A stretch of DNA of 20,615 nucleotides from an uncultured Hungatella sp. (GTDB taxonomy: Bacteria; Bacillota; Clostridia; Lachnospirales; Lachnospiraceae), in the NCBI GenBank assembly GCA_910588505.1, contig CAJUPQ010000065.1, forward strand, positions 1 through 20,615. The letters are read 5' to 3'. Position numbers and translations under genes: made by a program. Below the pieces are notes generated by a model. That model saw only the letters and a list, made by a program, of their open reading frames with translations, searched no databases and had not been told where the DNA came from. This document shows, piece after piece, positions 14,488-20,615 of this stretch (position 1 is its first letter; each line of letters opens with the position of its first letter).

Positions 14488-16019
14488 AGTCAAGGCAGCA
14501 ATGGTTACAGATTCTGCCTGCCATTACTGCGGCAGGGCTGGCTTATTTGATCAATTACGGGATTACCCTGGCGCTGACTCCGTTTATCATAAAAACCGCC
14601 GGGGCGGAAGCTTACGGATTTGTTTCCCTGGCAGTTCAGTTTGCCCAGTACGCGGTGGTAATTACTACCGCGCTGAACGTTTACGGGGTCAGGTATATCG
14701 GGATTGCCTATCATAAAAATGAAAAGGAGGAGGCAGCGGTCTACTTTAGTTCGGTATTCTGGGGGAATGTGCTTTTGGCGTCCGCAATCGCGGCTGCGGC
14801 TGTCGTGCCCATTTTGTTCCTGGAACGTCTGCTTTTTGTCCCGCAGGAGATGGCCGGGGATGTGAAACGGCTGTTTTTCCTGATTTTTCTGAATTTTTGG
14901 TTTTCCACGGTTTTTTCGGTTTTTGGCTGCGGAGGGTATATACAGAACAAGCTGGTGCTTGCGGGGGCGTTTAAGGCCCTGTCCTACATTGCCAACGGGC
15001 TGGTTCTGGTCCTGGTCTACGTCCTGCTTCCCCCGAAGATTTATTATGTGGGGCTGGGCATGATCACTGCCACCCTGGCAGTGGGGTGGGCGGATGTTTG
15101 GATAACGAAACGCTATACTCCGGAGCTGCGTATAAAAAGAAGATGGGTTTCTCTGGGGGCCATAAAGCGGCTGGTGATAGAGGGCAGCTGGGCGTCCCTA
15201 AATTCGGTGGGCAATATGTTAAACAGCGGGCTGGATCTGTTGGTGTGCAATCAGATGCTTTCCGCCATGGCCATGGGGCATCTTGCCGTGGCCAAAACCA
15301 TACATGTAATCGTTTTGAGCCTGTACAGGATTGTGGACCAGGCGTTTATTCCGCTGTTTCTGAAAAGCTACACCATGAACAACAGGGAAAGGCTTTTGAG
15401 GGAGCTAAAGCTTTCCATGAAGGCTTCGGGCCTGCTGGCCAACCTTGCCTTTGCCGGTTTTGTAGCCATGGGGCGTGCTTACTACAGACTGTGGATACCG
15501 GGGCAGGATATTGAAGCGATCTACAGGCTTACGGTTATTACGCTTTTGACCTGTATTCCCACAGGGGCGGTGCATCCCCTTTATTATATCTATACGCTGA
15601 CGGTGAAAAAACGGTTTCCCTGCATCGTCACGGTGGCGGGCGGGCTGTTTAACGTGGCGGGAATGTATATTCTGATCCGGTATGGACAGATGGGGGTATC
15701 GGCGGTTGTGTGGACTACGGCGGCGGTGATGATGGTGATTGATTTTATTACCAATCCCCTGTATATGGCCCATGTGCTGAACCTGCCTTTGCTGACCTTT
15801 TACCCGGGTATTATCCGAAACGTGTTGTCCTGCCTGGTGCTGCTGATGGTATTTCAGGGGCTGTCCTGTCTGTACACCCCCCATTCGTGGTTTGGGTTAG
15901 TGGCCTGCATAGCAGTCAATGGGGTAATCGGTACAATCCTGCATCTGGCCGTTGTATGCGGACCCAAGGGGCGAAAAGGGCTGAAAGGGGGGAAGGGGAC
16001 CGATGTATCAGTTTATTGA
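14484..16019 (+). CDS. Wzx-like polysaccharide flippase (MOP superfamily)
   Basis: A 511-residue membrane protein with about 12-14 hydrophobic segments. It begins QILPAITAAGLAYLINYGIT and continues LTPFIIKTAGAEAYGFVSLA, the typical N-terminus of polysaccharide transporters in the MATE/MOP superfamily. It should move undecaprenyl-PP-linked repeat units across the membrane to the Wzy-like polymerase encoded earlier in the operon. ATG 14484 overlaps the preceding stop (ATGA) and has GGGGAGAGG just upstream. The C-terminus is a short glycine/lysine-rich cytoplasmic tail that overlaps the acyltransferase gene by 17 bases. Confidence 0.9.
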   Translation: MKSRQQWLQILPAITAAGLAYLINYGITLALTPFIIKTAGAEAYGFVSLAVQFAQYAVVITTALNVYGVRYIGIAYHKNEKEEAAVYFSSVFWGNVLLASAIAAAAVVPILFLERLLFVPQEMAGDVKRLFFLIFLNFWFSTVFSVFGCGGYIQNKLVLAGAFKALSYIANGLVLVLVYVLLPPKIYYVGLGMITATLAVGWADVWITKRYTPELRIKRRWVSLGAIKRLVIEGSWASLNSVGNMLNSGLDLLVCNQMLSAMAMGHLAVAKTIHVIVLSLYRIVDQAFIPLFLKSYTMNNRERLLRELKLSMKASGLLANLAFAGFVAMGRAYYRLWIPGQDIEAIYRLTVITLLTCIPTGAVHPLYYIYTLTVKKRFPCIVTVAGGLFNVAGMYILIRYGQMGVSAVVWTTAAVMMVIDFITNPLYMAHVLNLPLLTFYPGIIRNVLSCLVLLMVFQGLSCLYTPHSWFGLVACIAVNGVIGTILHLAVVCGPKGRKGLKGGKGTDVSVY

Positions 16020-16986
16020 GGCTCTTCGGGCATTGGCAGTTGTTTTTATTGTCAATTCCCATCTGAAGGGCGTATATCCCAGTGACAGCTTTTCCTTTGG
16101 CGCGGGAATGGGATTGGCTCTTTTTTATATGATCAGCGGATATCTGCTGGCGGGCGCGGCAAAAAGGGAGCATCTGGGAAAATGGTATGTAAGAAAGGTA
16201 CTCCGTCTGTATATTCCTCTTTGGATATATAAAACCGTGATGGTTGGGGTGGGGTATGAGGCGGTCCATGGTTTTGGCGGTTTTTTCAGGAGCTTTCTTT
16301 TTCCGGCTTACTGGTTTGTGGCGTCTATGGTTGTGATGTACGGCGTGTACGGCCTGTTTGTGAAAAAGATTTACAGGGTTTACGGGAAGGCTTCCCTATA
16401 CGCCGCCCTGGCTTTGTCCGCAGGTGTGTTTGGAGTCTTGTATGGAACCAAGGCCCCTATTGGGGCTCTTGATTTAAGAACCCTTACTGTGGGGGCTTTT
16501 GAGCTGGAAACGTATTCGTTTATGACGCAGTGGATCTGGTTTGGGTGTATGCTGCTGGGGCTTATGCTTGCCGGCGCGAAAGGGGATGCTGCTTCCGGGA
16601 AGAACCGGGTTTTTTATCTTTTTGGGGCGGTTTTCTTTTTTGGGCTGAGCGTATGGATGAAAGGGCTGTTAAGGGAGTCGGGGCCGGAAAGCCTGATGGT
16701 TTTGCCGGAATGGTTTTATGTGGGGTTTGGGTACTGCCTGTTTCAAAGCTTTATGGGATGGGAAAGCCTATGGCAGCGCATGGCTGATAAAAAGGTCTGG
16801 AAGCTGACAGAGCTTCTTAGCAGATGCTCTCTGGAAATCTATTACTGTCAGTTTTTTTGGATCCATGTGGGAAGGCAGGCTGGTTTTCCCTTTAATCTTT
16901 TCTGTATATGGGGAGGAATCGGGGTAAGCGGATACCTGCTCCACAGATTTTCCCAAATCATAATTAGCAGGCTGGAGCGTGTTTGA
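16003..16986 (+). CDS. Acyltransferase family 3 membrane protein (probable O-acetyltransferase of EPS)
   Basis: This 327-residue polytopic protein starts with the acyltransferase-3 signature IEALRALAVVFIVNSHLKG, which contains the conserved Arg and the catalytic-type His of the first helix. FYMISGYLLAG and WYVRKVLRLYIPLW follow, then about eight more helices. Such enzymes acetylate or otherwise acylate sugars at the membrane, so decoration of the EPS repeat unit is the likely role. The C-terminus lacks an SGNH esterase-like domain. It overlaps the flippase gene and is the last gene of the coupled operon. No clear terminator follows: CCGGCA-TC-TGCCGG at 16999-17012 is a compact dyad but without a T-run. 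Confidence 0.87.
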   Translation: MYQFIEALRALAVVFIVNSHLKGVYPSDSFSFGAGMGLALFYMISGYLLAGAAKREHLGKWYVRKVLRLYIPLWIYKTVMVGVGYEAVHGFGGFFRSFLFPAYWFVASMVVMYGVYGLFVKKIYRVYGKASLYAALALSAGVFGVLYGTKAPIGALDLRTLTVGAFELETYSFMTQWIWFGCMLLGLMLAGAKGDAASGKNRVFYLFGAVFFFGLSVWMKGLLRESGPESLMVLPEWFYVGFGYCLFQSFMGWESLWQRMADKKVWKLTELLSRCSLEIYYCQFFWIHVGRQAGFPFNLFCIWGGIGVSGYLLHRFSQIIISRLERV

Positions 16987-17059
16987 ACGTTCATTCCCGG
17001 CATCTGCCGGAAAGCAATTTGCAAATACGCTTTGGAAAAATGGAATGGACAGACAATAG

Positions 17060-17160
17060 GTACGCTGGGAGTCTTGCTTGCGCCTGCCTTTAGGGCAGAT
17101 TGGCAGATTGGCAGATTGGCAGATTGGCGGATTGGCGGATTTTCCGTCATATGCGCATAG
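17060..17160 (+). repeat. Dispersed intergenic repeat, copy B, with expanded tandem array
   Basis: It is the same repeat as at 1401-1462. It includes CCTGCCTTT near 17083-17091 and TTTTCCGTCATATGCGCATAG at its end. Between them the 8-bp unit is repeated six times. Confidence 0.65.
17094..17141 (+). repeat. 8-bp tandem repeat, six units
   Basis: Four exact GGCAGATT units are followed by two GGCGGATT units, directly abutting TTTTCCGTC. It is non-coding and probably length-variable by slippage. It lies about 140 bases upstream of the secreted beta-helix gene. Confidence 0.9.
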
Positions 17161-17283
17161 ATTTCGTCAGCGTTCGTTCCCGGTACGCCTCATAAAGATG
17201 CGTATCTGATAAAAAGCATCTCACAAAATCAGGCACAAAGAGATTCCGAGCGTATATAGAATCATATAAGGAGGAGGTTTTAG

Positions 17284-18618
17284 GTGAATAAACATCGGGC
17301 AAATAGGAAAAAGGCGGCAATATGGCTGTGGCTGCTGATGGTTTTTTTGATGTTGCAGGGCGGAGGGAGTAAAGGAAACGAAATGCTTACGGCGGAGGCG
17401 GCGGTATCTGACCAGGCTGCTCTGGAGCATGGCGGGGGAAACGCGGTGACGCCTCAGCAGTTCGGCGCGTTGGCTGACGGAATCCATGACGACGGGCCGG
17501 CGCTGCAAAAAGCCCTGGAATCGGGAAATCCTGTTGTGCTGGTTTCGGATCTGTATCTTTTTTCCGGGGTTTCCGTGTGGGATCATAATGTTTCCCTTAA
17601 CGGCAACGGCCATGTGCTGTACTGCGACGGCAAAGGGGTGGAGATCTGCGCCACCCTCAATGACGACCCGTCCTCCGCTGCCGCCATAGTAACGGAAAAT
17701 AAGCCTTATTACGGCACCTACCACAGAGGGTATGTTTCTTATGGCGGCAGCAGCCCACTGACCGAGAACCTGGGGGAGGTTACGGTGGGGTATTTTCATG
17801 AATACCAGGCTTATCTTTCGGATCTGACCATTATAGCCAGAAATTTTGACGGCCAGTGCGGCCTGGAATTGAAACGGATGTGTAAAAGCGTGGTCCGCAA
17901 TGTGCGGTCTATCTGTGAGGAGGGGTCCGACGGGGAGGTGGGAATCCATGTCCACAACTGCTATCAGGTAAGGCTTGAGGGCTGCCATGCCCAGAACTGG
18001 ACGGCTTCCAATACCTGCGACAGGGGATACGGGATTGAGGCAGACGGAAATGATATTGTAATCACGGGCTGCACGGCATTTGGAAACAAACATGATATCT
18101 GTATCTGTTCAGGCAGAAACATTTTTTCGACGGATATCAGGGTCAATGACTGCAAAGTGGGATGCGTCTATGATCCCAATGCTTACCGGGCCGACGGCTC
18201 TAAGAAATATCAGGCAAGGTTTGATATCCACGGGGCAGGTGAGAGGGTTTTTGTGAACAATCTGGATATTGCCGTGGAAGCAGCGAGCCCGGATACCATA
18301 TTCGCGTCTCTGCGGGCGCCGAAGGCGGAGCTTAACGGAATGACCCTGACAGGGGACGCCGGTTATGTGGTTTTCGCGGAGCTGGCGGATTCCTTTACCT
18401 TTACCGGGCTTCGGATGGAGAATATGGATCTTTACGGAGGCTTTAGGCCGGAAGAAAGCATAAGGGAGCTGCGGATCACCGACGGGGTTTTAAACGGCTT
18501 TGCCCGGATGGGACCTCACACAAAGGTCTATCTGGAAGGGGTTTCGGTGAGAGATCAAGGGAAATCGGCCCGGGGGGCAGGGGCAAAAGAGATTTCGGGA
18601 GTACATCCAAATGAATAG
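17284..18618 (+). CDS. Secreted right-handed beta-helix (pectate lyase 3-like) protein
   Basis: The GTG start at 17284 is supported by AGGAGGAGG at 17269-17277, 6 bases upstream. The 444-residue protein begins with a positively charged signal peptide (hydrophobic core about 12-25, probable cleavage near TAEAA, residues 36-40). Residues 57-80 show the FGALADGIHDDGPALQKALE motif that opens pectate-lyase-3/tail-spike beta-helices. The rest has the short beta-strand periodicity of such folds (VRNVRSICEE, VRLEGCHAQNW, IVITGCTAFGN, IRVNDCKVG). No catalytic residues can be assigned. Role by context: binding, trimming or modifying the exported polysaccharide outside the cell. It follows the EPS operon after a repeat-bearing spacer, so it may be separately expressed. 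Confidence 0.82.
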   Translation: MNKHRANRKKAAIWLWLLMVFLMLQGGGSKGNEMLTAEAAVSDQAALEHGGGNAVTPQQFGALADGIHDDGPALQKALESGNPVVLVSDLYLFSGVSVWDHNVSLNGNGHVLYCDGKGVEICATLNDDPSSAAAIVTENKPYYGTYHRGYVSYGGSSPLTENLGEVTVGYFHEYQAYLSDLTIIARNFDGQCGLELKRMCKSVVRNVRSICEEGSDGEVGIHVHNCYQVRLEGCHAQNWTASNTCDRGYGIEADGNDIVITGCTAFGNKHDICICSGRNIFSTDIRVNDCKVGCVYDPNAYRADGSKKYQARFDIHGAGERVFVNNLDIAVEAASPDTIFASLRAPKAELNGMTLTGDAGYVVFAELADSFTFTGLRMENMDLYGGFRPEESIRELRITDGVLNGFARMGPHTKVYLEGVSVRDQGKSARGAGAKEISGVHPNE

Positions 18619-18629
18619 GAGGAAGGGAT

Positions 18630-19511
18630 ATGACAGGCAGTGAAGTGTTCCGCTCTGTTTTTCTGGGCGGGTATCATAAGGCGGATGTGGATGAATACAT
18701 TCAGACGGTTGAGCGGCAAATCGAATCGGTGAAGGCGGCGCACCAAAAGGAACAGAATGATCTGATCCAGAAATATGAGGAACGTTTGCTGGAGAAAACG
18801 GCGCTTTTGGAAAACGCCGAGAGGAAGCTGTTGGTGACGGAGAGAGAACTGTCATCGGCAGGGGAAAGGCTGTTGGTGACGGAGGAAAAGCTGTCGGCGG
18901 CGGAGGCGGATCTGGGAAAAAGGAGTGCAGACTTTAAAGAAAAGGTTCAGGAAGCGCCGGATGGGGCAAAGGAAGAGGAAAAGCTTCGGCAGGAGCATGA
19001 ACGGCTGCTGGCGGAATTGGAGGCGGCGCGGGGAAGGGCAAAGCGGGCCGAGTCAGAGCTGGAAGAAATGGTAAAGAAACAGGAGGAGGACCTTCTGGAT
19101 CGCCAGACCATAAAAAAGGTGCTGGAGGAAGCCAGCCTGAATGCGGATATGATCCGGGAGGAGGCTCAAAGGGCCGCGCGGGGGATCGTTGAGGAAGCCG
19201 TATCCAGGGGTGAGGAACAAAAGAAATATCTTGCAAGACAGATTGAATCGCTGTTTGAAGAAAAAGGGATCCAGCTTATTGCCGTAAAGCATCAGATTAT
19301 AAAATATATGAAAGAAGTGGACCAGACTCTGCAGGGCCTGCACAACATCTATTGCCGAATGGATCGTATGGTGGAGAATATGCCCCTTAAGATAGAGGAT
19401 TATTGGGCGGGAGATCCTTATGAGATACCAGAGGAGCCGGATGGAGAGAGAACGAAGAATGGAGAGAGGGCGAACGATGGGAAGAGAACGAAGGATGGGG
19501 ATGAGGCGTAA
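18630..19511 (+). CDS. DivIVA-domain coiled-coil protein
   Basis: A 293-residue protein whose first 30 residues (EVFRSVFLGGYHKADVDEYI) match the DivIVA/GpsB lipid-binding N-terminus, including the F-x-x-x-x-GGY-x-x-x-DVDEYI signature. A long charged coiled coil spans about 22-230, with a near-duplicated heptad block (ERKLLVTERELS and ERLLVTEEKLS). The C-terminal part (200-260) is also helical. The tail is a six-residue repeat (DGERTK-like), encoded by an 18-bp tandem repeat. DivIVA proteins sit at curved membranes and recruit partners. Placed after the EPS genes, it may position the assembly machinery; that is inference. AGGAGG lies 7 bases before the ATG, and it probably forms an operon with the beta-helix gene. 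Confidence 0.87.
   Translation: MTGSEVFRSVFLGGYHKADVDEYIQTVERQIESVKAAHQKEQNDLIQKYEERLLEKTALLENAERKLLVTERELSSAGERLLVTEEKLSAAEADLGKRSADFKEKVQEAPDGAKEEEKLRQEHERLLAELEAARGRAKRAESELEEMVKKQEEDLLDRQTIKKVLEEASLNADMIREEAQRAARGIVEEAVSRGEEQKKYLARQIESLFEEKGIQLIAVKHQIIKYMKEVDQTLQGLHNIYCRMDRMVENMPLKIEDYWAGDPYEIPEEPDGERTKNGERANDGKRTKDGDEA
19441..19508 (+). repeat. 18-bp tandem repeat in the 3' end of the DivIVA-domain gene
   Basis: Three full units beginning ATGGAGAGAG/ATGGGAAGAG and a partial fourth encode the hexapeptides DGERTK, NGERAN, DGKRTK and DGDEA. The reading frame is preserved by the unit length, so copy number could vary without breaking the gene. Confidence 0.7.
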
Positions 19512-19682
19512 AACAGCCATAGGGACTGTCTTTTGGCAGACGCCCAGGAGATCCATTTCATTGATGTGAGGAAGTTCAACGCCTTACCGGGAAACTCCCT
19601 TCATTATAACATAGAGGATACGTTGATCGTGGGCAGTGACGGCTTGTCTTATGACTCGGTCAACGCCCGAAACAGCGCCTGA
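19512..19682 (+). pseudogene. Coding-like orphan tail after the DivIVA gene, family unknown
   Basis: In the frame of the DivIVA gene, directly after its TAA, 56 codons remain open to TGA 19680-19682. From about 19536 they read like real protein (ADAQEIHFIDVRKFNALPGN, then SLHYNIEDTLIVGSDGLS), with GC-rich third positions. There is no ATG or ribosome binding site; a TTG at 19533 is unsupported. The last 34 bases overlap the 3' end of the leftward gene. I infer the C-terminal remnant of a lost gene. Stop-codon read-through or chance are alternatives. Confidence 0.35.
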
Positions 19683-20380
19683 CAGTCCTCCAGATGTTCG
19701 GTGTTGGAGATGATCACCCCATAGAAGGACTCATCTTCCCGGGAGGTTTTGCCGTAAAGCTCAAAAAACCGGGTTCCCGACAGATCCACAGCATAATACC
19801 CGGAAGATCCTTCCTGCACCGATGGGGCTCCGTTTTGCTTTGCAGGCAGTCCGGCAGTATCCGTTTTAAGCTTTCCGCTGCTGGAGAGCGTTTCCAACAG
19901 ATCTTCGGGAAGGCACTGGTCAAGAGGGTAGCAGGCGTTTAATGCCAGAAGGTAGCGGTACAGATCTTCCCCGCAGACAACAGCATCCATGCGCCCGGAT
20001 GAGATGGCGGCCATAACTTCCATTTCGTGAACCTGATAATAGGGACTATCATAGTCAAAGGGCTGATCAAGATTGACATCCACAGACCCTGGCTTTCCGT
20101 CAGACTGCAGCTTCTCGGTAAAAGAAGAAAACCAGGGGCTGCAGTCTTCTTCTGTATCCAGCGCGACGCAGATCCTGAGACGGCAGGGTTTTTGGCCTTC
20201 CCACAAAATCGAGATGAACGTGAAGGCAGCTATGGCAGTGCAGATGCAGGCCAGGATGCGCCATCTATAGTAATCCCATAAAAAGATCAGCTTCTGTTTC
20301 CCGTCCAGGGTTTTCAAAGTGCGAAGGTCACGGCAGAGTTCCTGCCGCAGGGAGGGATGTTTCGGTTTTCCAGGGCTCAT
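19649..20380 (-). CDS. Membrane-anchored extracytoplasmic protein of unknown function
   Basis: The 243-residue product has a short cytoplasmic N-terminus with the motif KQKLIFLWDYYRWRIL, then one hydrophobic helix (about 44-62) and a soluble, acidic extracellular part. Small proteins with a Lys-rich start and an (I/L)xDYY(K/R) motif before one helix are common in Lachnospiraceae, where they are annotated as hypothetical. The outer part (ICVALDTEED, MDAVVCGEDLYRYLLALNAC, FYGVIISNTEH) vaguely recalls a small alpha/beta ligand-binding fold. I assign no function. The start ATG at 20380 has GGAGG 9 bases upstream, and a good promoter lies just before it. It is convergent with the DivIVA gene and probably unrelated to the EPS operon. 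Confidence 0.8.
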   Translation of the reverse strand: MSPGKPKHPSLRQELCRDLRTLKTLDGKQKLIFLWDYYRWRILACICTAIAAFTFISILWEGQKPCRLRICVALDTEEDCSPWFSSFTEKLQSDGKPGSVDVNLDQPFDYDSPYYQVHEMEVMAAISSGRMDAVVCGEDLYRYLLALNACYPLDQCLPEDLLETLSSSGKLKTDTAGLPAKQNGAPSVQEGSSGYYAVDLSGTRFFELYGKTSREDESFYGVIISNTEHLEDCQALFRALTES

Positions 20381-20406
20381 TGGTTTGTTCCTCCGTCATT
20401 GATAGG

Positions 20407-20440
20407 TCTTATTTTAGAAAAATAAGAGTGCATATGTCAA
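20407..20440 (-). promoter_or_regulatory. Promoter of the leftward hypothetical gene, overlapped by a dyad
   Basis: On the minus strand the -35 is a perfect TTGACA (20435-20440), the spacer is 18 bases and the -10 is TAAAAT (20411-20416). Transcription should start near 20404, leaving a leader of about 24 bases. A perfect 9-bp inverted repeat (TCTTATTTT at 20407-20415, AAAATAAGA at 20419-20427) covers the -10 and could be an operator. Confidence 0.75.
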
Positions 20441-20615
20441 TAGATAGGATATCTTTTGCACAAATCTACTAAGAGTTGCAGTATTATTATAGAAATATCT
20501 TTTTATATTTGTTATATTGACCGTGAGGAATTCAAGTTTCTCATGCTTTTCTTATATTTGCACCAGTTTACAACTTTTTGATATTTAAAAAATAAAATAC
20601 AAACTCAGCCTCTTT
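20441..20615. other. AT-rich end of window, no gene seen
   Basis: The composition drops to strongly AT-rich, and frames are short and broken on both strands. It is probably intergenic, upstream of the leftward gene. I recognise no RNA gene or repeat in it. Confidence 0.4.

Larger units (their letters stand above)
16987..17283. other. Intergenic spacer with repeats, leader of the beta-helix gene
   Basis: Nothing coding is visible. It holds near-identical 13-bp direct repeats (CGTTCATTCCCGG at 16988-17000, CGTTCGTTCCCGG at 17171-17183) flanking copy B of the dispersed repeat, and a weak dyad AGATGC/GCATCT around 17195-17222. AT-rich sequence at 17252-17267 (TATATAGAATCATAT) could hold a -10 for the next gene, but no matching -35 is convincing. 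Confidence 0.5.

Noticed and set aside
17094..17141. CRISPR-like array
   Set aside because: The 8-bp units abut each other with no spacers and there are no cas genes. It is a simple tandem repeat.

Overview
The window reads as a chromosomal piece of an anaerobic Gram-positive Firmicute, most likely a gut Lachnospiraceae (Clostridium cluster XIVa; an Enterocloster-like genome would fit). The evidence is purine-rich Shine-Dalgarno sites (AGGAGG type) before nearly every gene, moderate G+C with GC-rich third codon positions, a DivIVA-domain protein, VanZ-like and SpaA/Cna-B-like domains, and no outer-membrane genes. The genus is an inference.

Layout. Positions 1-1960 are a junkyard: an internally deleted IS66 tnpA/tnpB remnant, a leftward LysR-family regulator, a copy of a dispersed repeat, a palindrome and an IS30-type transposase tail. 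A tyrosine recombinase follows (1958-2803). Directly after it lies what I read as an invertible promoter cassette: two 18-bp sites matching 17/18 in inverted orientation (2809-2826 and 3057-3074) flank 230 bp. That segment holds a strong promoter, which in this assembly points away from the downstream operon, and a rightward intrinsic terminator. As sequenced the operon therefore looks OFF; inversion would aim the promoter at it.

Positions 3180-16986 are one tightly coupled exopolysaccharide (EPS) or capsule operon, with most junctions overlapping: a phosphoglycosyl transferase lacking the usual membrane N-terminus, a MotA/TolQ/ExbB-like channel fused to an EAL domain, a MotB-like protein carrying SpaA/Cna-B-like domains, a fused Wzz/BY-kinase-like protein with the same C-terminal domain, a Wzy-like polymerase/ligase, a VanZ-like protein, two GT4 glycosyltransferases, a WecG/TagA/CpsF glycosyltransferase, a Wzx-like flippase and an acyltransferase-3. 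This is a Wzx/Wzy-type pathway with a predicted ion-driven 5:2 stator pair embedded in it, whose channel subunit carries a degenerate c-di-GMP-type EAL domain. I consider that embedded motor, under a phase-variable promoter, the most novel system here.

After a 297-bp spacer with a second dispersed-repeat copy (with an expanded 8-bp tandem array) come a secreted beta-helix protein and a DivIVA-domain coiled-coil protein (17284-19511), a coding-like orphan tail, and a leftward membrane-anchored hypothetical protein with its own clear promoter. The last ~170 bases are AT-rich with no gene seen.
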